Origin: Spirochaetaceae bacterium
Lineage (GTDB): Bacteria; Spirochaetota; Spirochaetia; Treponematales; Breznakiellaceae
Length of the DNA stretch: 10,098 nucleotides
Assembly: GCA_031255115.1 (NCBI GenBank)
Contig: JAIRTD010000207.1
Location: forward strand, 1 to 10,098
Direction of reading: 5' to 3'
In this document: positions 1-6,420 of the stretch, one piece after another
Layout of the letters: each line of letters starts with the position of its first letter
Numbering within the stretch: the stretch's first letter is position 1
Notes under the pieces: generated by a model
The model's database searches: none
The model's input: the letters and a program-made list of their open reading frames with translations, nothing else
Told to the model about the DNA's origin: nothing
Program-made: the position numbers and the translations under genes

Positions 1-689
1 ACAAACCCGATGTCACTTTAGCTTCCTACTTCAACGTCATTTCCACCGACAAGGAGGAGCTCAAGGCTTTTCTGGACTCGGTTACCACCAATCTGACCCG
101 GTTTTTCCGAAACCAGCCCCATTTTGACGCTTTTGAGAAATTTGTAATACCTGAGCTACGGAACATAAAAGGCGCTTCGGAACACAAGACCATTAAAATA
201 TGGAGCGCAGGATGTTCCACCGGCGAAGAACCCTATACCATAGCCATGCTCCTCGAAGAATTGCTGCCCCCGCCCTGGAAATACGAGATTATTGCCAGCG
301 ACATCAGCCTTAAATGCCTCATGGTTGCAAAAGAGGGCTTTTACAGCGAGAGCCGTATTGTGGGCATACCTGAGGCCTACCTTCACAAATACCTAAACAA
401 GGTTGACCAGGGCTACCGTATAAAGGACGAAATCAAGGCAAAAATCCGCTTTGACTATCATAACCTTAAAAACGATTCGGGCCAGAGGGGTTTGGACGTG
501 GTATTTTGCCGTAACGTACTTATCTATTTTGACGAAGCGGCCCAGACCGCAGTGGTAAACCGTTTTTGGGATTCAATGGCCGCAAAATCGTTCCTTTTTA
601 TCGGACATTCAGAATCGCTCTTTGGAATGGATACCAAATTTGAATTTGTAAAAACCCAATGGGCAACGTTTTATAGAAAATTTACCTAA
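1..689 (+). CDS. cheR: CheR-type chemoreceptor glutamate methyltransferase, 3' part
   Basis: Transfers methyl groups from S-adenosylmethionine to glutamates of methyl-accepting chemotaxis proteins, so receptors adapt to steady signals; acts in the cytoplasm at receptor arrays. The reading frame is open from base 3 and encodes 228 visible residues to the TAA at 687. Family hallmarks are in order: a TxNLTRFFR segment at visible residues 28-36, the SAM-binding SAGCSTGEEPY at 68-78, an acidic ASD at 98-100 ending a strand, FCRNVLIYF at 168-176 and GHSESL at 201-206. CheR proteins are usually about 270-290 residues, so roughly 45-60 N-terminal residues (most of the all-helical N-domain) lie left of the window. 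cheB follows after 37 bases, the normal partner, which supports a shared transcript. No C-terminal pentapeptide-binding extension or TPR domain is present; the protein ends right after the catalytic domain. Confidence 0.96.
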   Translation, partial: KPDVTLASYFNVISTDKEELKAFLDSVTTNLTRFFRNQPHFDAFEKFVIPELRNIKGASEHKTIKIWSAGCSTGEEPYTIAMLLEELLPPPWKYEIIASDISLKCLMVAKEGFYSESRIVGIPEAYLHKYLNKVDQGYRIKDEIKAKIRFDYHNLKNDSGQRGLDVVFCRNVLIYFDEAAQTAVVNRFWDSMAAKSFLFIGHSESLFGMDTKFEFVKTQWATFYRKFT

Positions 690-713
690 GGGAAGCACCG
701 ATACACGCAATGG

Positions 714-719
714 AAGGAG
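714..719 (+). promoter_or_regulatory. Ribosome binding site of cheB
   Basis: AAGGAG lies 7 bases before the ATG at 727, a near-ideal Shine-Dalgarno match. It supports that start and independent, efficient initiation of cheB after the cheR stop at 689. Confidence 0.8.
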
Positions 720-726
720 CATAATC

Positions 727-1842
727 ATGACTGACGAAGTTTCAGTATTGATCGTAGATGATTCAGCGCTGATGCGAAACCTGATTTCCCGCATGATAGA
801 TGCGACGCCGGGGCTGGCTGTGGCCGAAAAGGCGATGAACGGCATTTTTGCACTGCAAAAGATACCCAGAGTTACCCCCGACGCCATAGTGCTTGACCTT
901 GAAATGCCCGAAATGAACGGCATAGAATTCCTCAAAGAACGGAAAAAGCGGGGCATTGATATACCGGTAATTATCCTCTCGTCCCTGGCCCGCCGGGGCG
1001 CGGAAATCACCATGGAGGCCCTTTCCCTGGGCGCCAGCGACTTTGTGATGAAACCTTCAGGTTCGGTCTCCGAGGACGTAACCAGCGTCAAAGACGTGCT
1101 CACCGGCATGCTCCTCGCCTATGGTTCCCAGTATCGCCGCCTCAAGGGAAAAAAAGTCCTCTCGCCTTCAGAATATCCCAAAAAAGAAGCGCCCCAGCAT
1201 CCTGATTTCCTGCAATCGCGGACCTCCGCCGCTCCCACCAAGGCTCCCGAACCACTGCGGAAGCCAGGCAAGATAGAAATTATCGCCATAGGAATTTCTA
1301 CCGGCGGGCCTGACGCTCTCCGCGAGGTTTTTGCCCATATAGACGCCGACCTTAAACAGCCCATACTGGTTGTCCAGCATATGCCTGCGGGCTTTACCCT
1401 GGAATTTGCCAAAAGCCTTGACCGGCTCTGTCCCCTGGAGGTCAAGGAAGCCGAAGAAGGGGACCTCATAAAACCGGGCCGCGTACTCATTGCCCAGGGC
1501 AACAAACATCTGGAACTGGAAAAGAAAGCCCTTGCCACAATCGCCCATCTTTCCGACGCCCCGCTTGTTTCGGGACACCGGCCTTCGGCAGATGTACTCT
1601 TTGCGTCGGTGGCAAAGACCTACCAGAACCACGCCCTGGGGGTCATCATGACCGGCATGGGAAAAGACGGCGCGGAGCATTTAGGCGATATATACCGGGA
1701 AGGCGGCATTACCCTGGGCCAGGACGAGGCCAGCGCCGTAGTCTACGGCATGCCCAGAGTAGCCCACGAAATGGGCCATGTGATGGAACAGGTCCCCCTT
1801 GCCAAGATGGCAAGCAGAATCTGCGCCATAGCCAAGGGCTAA
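727..1842 (+). CDS. cheB: CheB chemoreceptor methylesterase/deamidase response regulator
   Basis: Removes methyl groups from receptor glutamates (and deamidates glutamines) when phosphorylated by CheA, opposing CheR. The 371 residues match the usual full length. The N-terminal receiver domain (about 5-125) has the acidic pair D11/D12, phosphoacceptor D57 in VLDLEMPEMNG and conserved K109 in MKPSG. A linker rich in Pro and Lys (about 140-182) leads to the esterase domain, which has all three catalytic residues: S191 in GISTGGP, H218 in VQHMPAGF and D314 in TGMGKDGAEHL. The ATG is chosen for its strong AAGGAG. The gene is downstream of cheR, and no cheA, cheW or cheY is visible. Its stop is 5 bases from the stop of the convergent gene at 1848, with no clear terminator between. 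Every key residue is intact, so it should be active. Confidence 0.97.
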   Translation: MTDEVSVLIVDDSALMRNLISRMIDATPGLAVAEKAMNGIFALQKIPRVTPDAIVLDLEMPEMNGIEFLKERKKRGIDIPVIILSSLARRGAEITMEALSLGASDFVMKPSGSVSEDVTSVKDVLTGMLLAYGSQYRRLKGKKVLSPSEYPKKEAPQHPDFLQSRTSAAPTKAPEPLRKPGKIEIIAIGISTGGPDALREVFAHIDADLKQPILVVQHMPAGFTLEFAKSLDRLCPLEVKEAEEGDLIKPGRVLIAQGNKHLELEKKALATIAHLSDAPLVSGHRPSADVLFASVAKTYQNHALGVIMTGMGKDGAEHLGDIYREGGITLGQDEASAVVYGMPRVAHEMGHVMEQVPLAKMASRICAIAKG

Positions 1843-1847
1843 GCCTC

Positions 1848-3155
1848 TCAGGTGGTCTCTACCTGCTTTGCCAGGGCCGCGTTCTGGTCATTGCTCCGTA
1901 CAAGCCGTTTTGCCAGAAGTTTTGAGAGAAAGAGGCCGTAGTGGGGGTATTTGCGTATTACGTCGATAAAGGTTTTTCTGGTAAGGAGTATGAGCTTGCC
2001 CGCGCTTTCCGCCTTGACCTTGGCGGAGCGTTTTTGGTTGAGGAGAAAGGACATTTCGCCCATAAAAATATCCTGGGGGCCAAGGGAACCAACCTGTTTT
2101 CGTTTGTGAATAACTGAATACTTGCCGCTGGCGATATAGTAGAGGTAATCGCTGGGTTCGTTCTCTTTTAAGACAATATCGCCCTTTTTTACCGAGATAA
2201 GCTGTGCCTTTGCCAGGGCCATAGGCACATCAGGCTCTACAGAGACATCGTGGTTGATGATGAGCTTTACCTGGTTTCCCCTTTTATTGTATTTAAGCTC
2301 GCTGGAAAACATGGTGGCAAGCCTGATGCCCCTGCCGTGCAGGCTGGTCATGTCCTGTTCCTTTATTTTTCTGAGGCTCTCCCGGACATTAAAGCCTGTT
2401 CCCTGGTCTCTGATGGTAAATACGGTCTGGCCCTGTTTTATTTCCCACTGAAAGTCCACCCGCTTTGCCCTGACGCCGGGTTTTTTACAGCGCTCGAGAA
2501 CCAGATCTACCACGGACTTGCCGTTTTCCATGGCCCTGGTTTTTTCGTCGTAGCTTATGGCGCAGTTGCCGTGCTCAATGGCGTTTATCAAAAGCTCGTC
2601 CAGGGCAAGCTGGAGGTGCATTTTCTTTTCGGGGGTGATACAGCCCCGCTGGGAAAGAATAGTCGCCCCAATGCCGGCGTACAGGGGAACGGCAAGTATG
2701 TCGTTCTCAAGCACAAAGCCGCCGGTAGAACCGCCGGCCAGTTCCCTGGTGATTTCCCGCTGAAAGATGATCTGGTAGTTCTCCCTGATAATGTCAATGC
2801 TTTTTACCAGATGGGACTGTATGCGGGTTTTTTCCAGCAGACAGAGTACATTGATAATACGGTATTTGGCAAGGAGTTTTTCTTCCTTGTCCTGGTCGCC
2901 GGAAAAGATGCCGATGATGCCGAAATTATTGGCAAGCCATTTGTCATTTTTGATACGGAGAATGGCCTTTTCGATGGAAAGGTTGGGGTCGGAAAAATTG
3001 ATAACAATTATTTCAGGAAGCTCGTAATCCAAAAATTCAATTATTTCTTCTCTTTCGGAGAGGAATTTTAGGGCGAAGTCTTTCTTCCCAAAAAACGCTG
3101 TTTCTATTGTCGCTTTAACATCAGGGTCGGAATTGATGATACCAAGTGTAGCCAT
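1848..3155 (-). CDS. Three-domain signalling protein: pseudo-receiver, HATPase (RsbW-like), cyclic-nucleotide-binding domain
   Basis: 435 residues with three recognisable parts. Residues about 1-125 resemble a response-regulator receiver, but Asn53 (in VINFSDP) sits where the phosphoacceptor Asp should be; K109 is kept, so it is probably a non-phosphorylated pseudo-receiver. Residues about 175-302 are a GHKL ATPase of the anti-sigma/serine-kinase type: N-box ELLINAIEHGN (187-197), G1 box DQGTGF (250-255) and G2 box HGRGIRL (273-279). No dimerisation/His-phosphorylation helix is evident, so this is not a classic histidine kinase. Residues about 310-425 are a Crp-type cNMP-binding domain with the phosphate-binding cassette GEM...RSA (366-378), including E367 and R376. 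The ATG has AAGGGA 6 bases upstream. It follows the TetR gene in the same direction after 69 bases. Probable role: a cyclic-nucleotide-tuned regulator; the partner is unknown. Domain calls are firm, function is inferred. Confidence 0.87.
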   Translation of the reverse strand: MATLGIINSDPDVKATIETAFFGKKDFALKFLSEREEIIEFLDYELPEIIVINFSDPNLSIEKAILRIKNDKWLANNFGIIGIFSGDQDKEEKLLAKYRIINVLCLLEKTRIQSHLVKSIDIIRENYQIIFQREITRELAGGSTGGFVLENDILAVPLYAGIGATILSQRGCITPEKKMHLQLALDELLINAIEHGNCAISYDEKTRAMENGKSVVDLVLERCKKPGVRAKRVDFQWEIKQGQTVFTIRDQGTGFNVRESLRKIKEQDMTSLHGRGIRLATMFSSELKYNKRGNQVKLIINHDVSVEPDVPMALAKAQLISVKKGDIVLKENEPSDYLYYIASGKYSVIHKRKQVGSLGPQDIFMGEMSFLLNQKRSAKVKAESAGKLILLTRKTFIDVIRKYPHYGLFLSKLLAKRLVRSNDQNAALAKQVETT

Positions 3156-3180
3156 AATGATTCCCTTTCAAAACACTTGC

Positions 3181-3208
3181 CTTATACGTCTGCTTTATAG
3201 GTTTACAA
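3181..3208 (-). promoter_or_regulatory. Possible sigma-70-like promoter of the three-domain signalling gene
   Basis: Reading the minus strand, TTGTAA (3203-3208, 4/6 to TTGACA) and TATAAG (3181-3186, 5/6 to TATAAT) are separated by 16 bases. They lie in the AT-rich 69-base gap between the TetR gene and the signalling gene. It would give a short leader of about 20 bases containing the AAGGGA ribosome binding site. This is a consensus match by eye only; the gene may also be read through from upstream. Confidence 0.35.
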
Positions 3209-3213
3209 TAAAC
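3201..3213. repeat. Short palindrome GTTTA-CAA-TAAAC, possible operator
   Basis: A perfect 5-base inverted repeat around a 3-base centre, overlapping the possible -35 element of the signalling gene and lying just downstream of the TetR-family gene. A repressor bound here would block that promoter, so it is a candidate operator. The arms are short for a TetR site (often 6 or more bases per arm) and AT-rich, so chance occurrence is quite possible. Confidence 0.25.
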
Positions 3214-3224
3214 ATATAGCGATT

Positions 3225-3821
3225 TCAGTTTCTGCGCAATGCCTCCACCGCCAATGTTATGTTTTCTTTAATTTGAGATACCGATGGATGGTGAAGTACC
3301 GACAGTCTAAATATGGCACATTCCAAAAACCCATAGAGAAGATCGTTTAGGGTTTTTACATTCACCGGGGGAAGTTCTCCCTTTTTGATACCCGCAAGGA
3401 CCATGCCGGTGATTATGTGGCGCAGCCGTATGGTTCTCCGCCTGACCCGGGTTTCCGGATTGGTTTCACTTTTGGAAAGATATAAAAGATAATTAAGAAT
3501 AACTTGAAGCAGACGCTGGTTTTCTTCGAGCCGGTCAACGATCAGGGAGAGAACCTTGATGAGTTTATCCGCGCAGTGGAGGTCCTTCTGCTGTTCGGTA
3601 AGGGTAATGTCCGCTTCCACATCCTGAAGGAGCTGTTTGATGCTGTATGTAAAAATTTCTTTTTTATTTTTGAAGTAAATATACAGAGTGGTCCGGGTGA
3701 TACCGCAGCGGTCGGCGATTTTTTGAAAAGTCGCGTCTTCAAAGCCCTCGTCCACAAAGACATCCAGGGACTTTTCGAGTATGTCCTTGCGCCGTTTGTC
3801 ATGTTCAACCACGATAGACAT
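3225..3821 (-). CDS. TetR/AcrR-family transcriptional regulator
   Basis: 198 residues, typical TetR length. The N-terminal DNA-binding domain is clear: a first helix around 10-25, then the helix-turn-helix with FQKIADRCGITRTTLYIYF (32-50) followed by KNKKEI, the signature order of this family. Residues about 60-198 are the helical, poorly conserved ligand-binding and dimerisation part, so the effector cannot be guessed. The ATG has AGGGGG 8 bases upstream. The gene starts 20 bases after the stop of the RlmL-type gene and precedes the three-domain signalling gene, so it is probably co-transcribed with the methyltransferase. No efflux pump or divergent target gene is adjacent, which is unusual for TetR proteins. 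Its likeliest local target would be the signalling gene downstream, which is inference. Confidence 0.92.
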   Translation of the reverse strand: MSIVVEHDKRRKDILEKSLDVFVDEGFEDATFQKIADRCGITRTTLYIYFKNKKEIFTYSIKQLLQDVEADITLTEQQKDLHCADKLIKVLSLIVDRLEENQRLLQVILNYLLYLSKSETNPETRVRRRTIRLRHIITGMVLAGIKKGELPPVNVKTLNDLLYGFLECAIFRLSVLHHPSVSQIKENITLAVEALRRN

Positions 3822-3841
3822 GGTGTATTCCCCCTATTTCC

Positions 3842-5083
3842 TCATAATGATAAAAATTCATAAAAAAATGAATCGGTGGCGCCGCAGGTTATTTTGCGCA
3901 CCGTATCGGCTTTTTTGCCGAAATGGGATTCAAATCCAGGATGATCGCTTATCACAACAAGTTTCCAGCCGGGAAAGTGTTCCCCCAGCGTGTACATGTC
4001 CCGGTACAGGGCCTCCGCCCCGCTCCGGTCGCCCAGACGTTTGCCGTAAGGCGGATTGGTGATGATAAAGCCGTTTTCGGCCTGGGCCCTTGCTTCGGTC
4101 ATGGGGAGGGTCCTGAAACTGGGCATAAAGGGAAGTTTTTCGCCGGTCTGTATGCCCCGTCCTGGTTCCCGGCCCCTGGCCAGATCGCAGGCCCGCCAGG
4201 CGTTTGACTCGGCCAGGGCAACGGAGCGCCGGTCGCTGTCGCTGCCTGATATGCGTATAAGTCTTTCGGTATCAACCCTGCCCATGAGTTCGGCGCGTAT
4301 GGCCGCCTCCAGTTCCTTGTCGCCTATTGCCAGGGAAGAAAGGGCAAAGGAGCGGCCCAGGTTTGGGGCCATGTCCCAGGCGTAGAGGCTTGCCTCTATG
4401 GCTATGGTCCCTGAACCGCAGAACGGATCGTACAGGGGGAATTTGCGCTTCCAGCCTGAAAGCAAGAGCAGGTCCGCCGCAATGGTTTCCCGCAGGGGGG
4501 CAACGCCGCCCTCGCTCCGGTAGCCCCGCTTAAAAAGCGGTTCGCCAGAAAGGTCGAGAAACAAACCCACCTGGTTTTTGTCGATATAGACCCGCAGCTC
4601 CGCTATAGATGTTTTTCCGCCGGAGTCATCGGGCAGCCTTTCTACGTTATAGGCCTTGCACAGGCGTTGGGCGGCGGCCTTGTGTACCACGGCTTGAATA
4701 CTGGTCTCGGCGGCCAGCACAGAACGGCTGGAACGTACTTTGGCAACCTTGATGCCCATGCCCGGCGGAACCAGGCTTTCCCAGGGAATGGCGCTGGTTC
4801 CGGTAAAAAGTTCGTCAAAATCCCCGGCAGGAAAGCAGCCGCATTCAAGGAGCAGGCGGTCCGCCGCCCGCAGCGACATAAGGGCCCGGTAAAGGCCGGC
4901 GGTATCGCTTAAAAAGCGAACCCTGCCGCGGGCAGCGTCAAGCACTTTAAAGTGTAACTTCCGCAGCTCATTGGAGACCACTTTTTCCGCGCCCAGGGCA
5001 CAGAGGGCCGTGGCTGTTCCGGTTCCAGCCCATGCTGCCGGAGGCCGTGTCTTAATTGCCGCAGGATTCATTTTATTCGCCAC
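3842..5083 (-). CDS. THUMP-domain class I rRNA methyltransferase, RlmL N-terminal type (YpsC-like)
   Basis: A probable 23S rRNA guanine-N2 methyltransferase using S-adenosylmethionine, related to the N-terminal half of E. coli RlmL (G2445) and to Bacillus YpsC. The 413 residues split into an N-terminal ferredoxin-like/THUMP RNA-binding part (about 25-180) and a Rossmann methyltransferase part. Markers are GYRSEGGVAPLRET (187-200), the SAM-binding DPFCGSGTIAIEA (219-231) and the catalytic NPPYG (343-347). It lacks the second, RlmK-like domain of the enterobacterial fusion. The start is GTG at 5083 with no Shine-Dalgarno; ATG at 5071 (codon 5) is the alternative, and an in-frame stop lies 11 codons upstream. 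A promoter placed so that transcription would begin at about the GTG suggests a leaderless message. The exact rRNA position modified is inferred from family. Confidence 0.92.
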   Translation of the reverse strand: MANKMNPAAIKTRPPAAWAGTGTATALCALGAEKVVSNELRKLHFKVLDAARGRVRFLSDTAGLYRALMSLRAADRLLLECGCFPAGDFDELFTGTSAIPWESLVPPGMGIKVAKVRSSRSVLAAETSIQAVVHKAAAQRLCKAYNVERLPDDSGGKTSIAELRVYIDKNQVGLFLDLSGEPLFKRGYRSEGGVAPLRETIAADLLLLSGWKRKFPLYDPFCGSGTIAIEASLYAWDMAPNLGRSFALSSLAIGDKELEAAIRAELMGRVDTERLIRISGSDSDRRSVALAESNAWRACDLARGREPGRGIQTGEKLPFMPSFRTLPMTEARAQAENGFIITNPPYGKRLGDRSGAEALYRDMYTLGEHFPGWKLVVISDHPGFESHFGKKADTVRKITCGATDSFFYEFLSL

Positions 5084-5089
5084 AGGTAC

Positions 5090-5117
5090 AGTATAGCATA
5101 TTTTGTAGAATTGTCAT
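5090..5117 (-). promoter_or_regulatory. Sigma-70-like promoter of the RlmL-type gene
   Basis: On the minus strand, ATGACA (5112-5117, 5/6 to TTGACA) and TATACT (5090-5095, 5/6 to TATAAT) are 16 bases apart. They fill the 42-base gap after the RlmM-like gene. Counting seven bases on from the -10 box places the start of transcription at about 5083, the first base of the GTG codon. It is the best promoter match seen in the window and would give block A (methyltransferase, TetR, possibly the signalling gene) its own transcript. Confidence 0.55.
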
Positions 5118-5125
5118 GCTAAATT

Positions 5126-6052
5126 TTACAGCCCTTTAATCCAGGTTAGTTCGTGCTTGTTGTGGTGTAAATGCACCACCCGGGAACCAGGTATGGCGGC
5201 AAGACGGCGGGCGCTTTCGTTGTCTGAAAGGCCCTGCATTTTTATTGTACAGATGAATTTGCCGCACAGCCCTGACGCAAGCCAGGCTTCTATCCAGTCG
5301 CAGAGCCTCGGCGGATAGCAGATAACATCGGAAAATACCCAGTCCGCCTTGCCCAGATCCTGGGGTTTGAGGGTAAAAGCATCGTGTTTCAGGTAGCTTA
5401 CGCCGGGGCGATTACGGACGCTGCCTTCCAGGGGAGAGCGGTCAATGGCAAGAACAGAAGCGCCCAGTTCCGAGAGCGCCCAGGTCCAGCCTCCGGGGCT
5501 GGCGCCGGCGTCAATACAGACATCACCCTTTTGGGGCCATGTTCCGGCGAGACTCAGGGCTTCCCAGAGTTTAAGGTAAGCCCTGCTTGGCGGATCTGTT
5601 TTGTTTTCTTCAAATTTTATGACGCCGCCGGGAAAGGGACTCGTGCAGGCAGGGGAAGCAATGAGCGTGTGGGCGTCAAGCAGGGTCCAGCTCCCCATGG
5701 GAATATCCGGCGCCTTCCAGGGAAAGGCCCTGGGCTTGTTTGGCAGAACAGGAAGTTTTTCCTGGAGCAGCGCGCCGCGCCGGTACTGGGTAAAGAGGAA
5801 AGGCGCCCAGTTCCGCTGTATACCCCTAAGCGCCCTGGCCGCCTCGGAGATAGAATCAAATTCAAGTTTGAAAGGAGTAAGCCAGGTATTTTGCGCCCAG
5901 AATACTTCCTTGTCGGCCTCGCTTGCAAGAAGCAGCTTGTTTTCGCCGGAACAAAGCGGCGTATAGCCCCGGCCGCCTTCGTCCAGTTCCCTTTCGAGTT
6001 CGTGAAAAAAACGGGGTATGCCCTGGTGGATGCGCCCCGGAAAGCCGGTCAT
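5126..6052 (-). CDS. RlmM-like FtsJ-family rRNA 2'-O-methyltransferase
   Basis: Likely 2'-O-methylates a ribose in 23S rRNA using S-adenosylmethionine, like E. coli RlmM (C2498). 308 residues from the chosen ATG. The N-terminal half (to about 130) is the less conserved RNA-binding part. The C-terminal half is the RrmJ/FtsJ Rossmann fold with YLKLWEAL (K161), SAM motif DAGASPGGW (181-189), SDVICYPP (D242), TIKMQG (K271) and HELTW (E301), giving the K-D-K-E catalytic tetrad. Start choice: ATG at 6052 overlaps the PilZ stop as ATGA, typical of translational coupling. A TTG six codons upstream (6070, giving 314 residues) is possible but has no Shine-Dalgarno either. It is the last gene of block B. 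RlmM is normally a gammaproteobacterial name, so the family is firm but the target nucleotide is inferred. Confidence 0.88.
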   Translation of the reverse strand: MTGFPGRIHQGIPRFFHELERELDEGGRGYTPLCSGENKLLLASEADKEVFWAQNTWLTPFKLEFDSISEAARALRGIQRNWAPFLFTQYRRGALLQEKLPVLPNKPRAFPWKAPDIPMGSWTLLDAHTLIASPACTSPFPGGVIKFEENKTDPPSRAYLKLWEALSLAGTWPQKGDVCIDAGASPGGWTWALSELGASVLAIDRSPLEGSVRNRPGVSYLKHDAFTLKPQDLGKADWVFSDVICYPPRLCDWIEAWLASGLCGKFICTIKMQGLSDNESARRLAAIPGSRVVHLHHNKHELTWIKGL

Positions 6053-6387
6053 ACCGCGGCGGCGCGCCAACTGATATAGTCAACGTAACGCTGAAAGAGC
6101 TTTCCTTTTGGAGAAGAAATGACTGCAAAGCCGATTTCGCAGGAATAGGCGCTGGTTTTAATCCAGCGGGAACTTACCACAAGCTCAAAATTGCCGATTT
6201 GAGCCTGGGATTCGGGTATAATTTCTACTTTGTATTCGGTATCGGGCTTAATATTGATGTACATAGTACATTCTATGCAGCAGCCGGTGATACTCAGGTC
6301 CTTTAACAGCGCTTCGCCTTCAAAAACATCTTTTATCCTGGCTCTGGCAAGGGTCGGGTGGCGTACATTTTCGCGGTTATTAAACAT
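6049..6387 (-). CDS. PilZ-domain protein, putative cyclic-di-GMP receptor
   Basis: A 112-residue stand-alone PilZ domain. Both ligand-binding motifs are present: RENVR (R5 to R9, the RxxxR motif) and DLSITG (D30 to G35, the D/NxSxxG motif), with normal spacing. The remainder alternates strands as in the PilZ beta barrel and ends in a short helix (about 96-106). It should therefore bind cyclic-di-GMP and pass the signal to a partner, which is not identifiable; in spirochetes such proteins often act on motility, and chemotaxis genes lie 4 kb away. The ATG is 33 bases after the kinase stop and has no strong Shine-Dalgarno. The stop overlaps the RlmM-like start by ATGA. Its position between a small-molecule kinase and an rRNA methyltransferase gives no clear functional hint. 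Confidence 0.88.
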   Translation of the reverse strand: MFNNRENVRHPTLARARIKDVFEGEALLKDLSITGCCIECTMYINIKPDTEYKVEIIPESQAQIGNFELVVSSRWIKTSAYSCEIGFAVISSPKGKLFQRYVDYISWRAAAV

Positions 6388-6420
6388 GACGTCTAATTCT
6401 GTCCGATGACAGGGATTTCG

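Noticed and set aside
1849..1865. CAGGT...ACCTG inverted repeat at the cheB / signalling gene junction
   Set aside because: The stem is only 5 base pairs with a 7-base loop, there is no T-run on either strand, and it lies mostly inside the coding region. It is too weak for an intrinsic terminator.
2250..3071. 273-codon open frame on the plus strand opposite the three-domain signalling gene
   Set aside because: It lies wholly inside a gene with clear HATPase and cNMP motifs, and has no family resemblance or convincing ribosome binding site.
6053..6070. TTG start giving a 314-residue RlmM-like protein
   Set aside because: No Shine-Dalgarno precedes it, and the downstream ATG forms an ATGA overlap with the PilZ stop, the usual arrangement for coupled genes. 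The TTG cannot be excluded.
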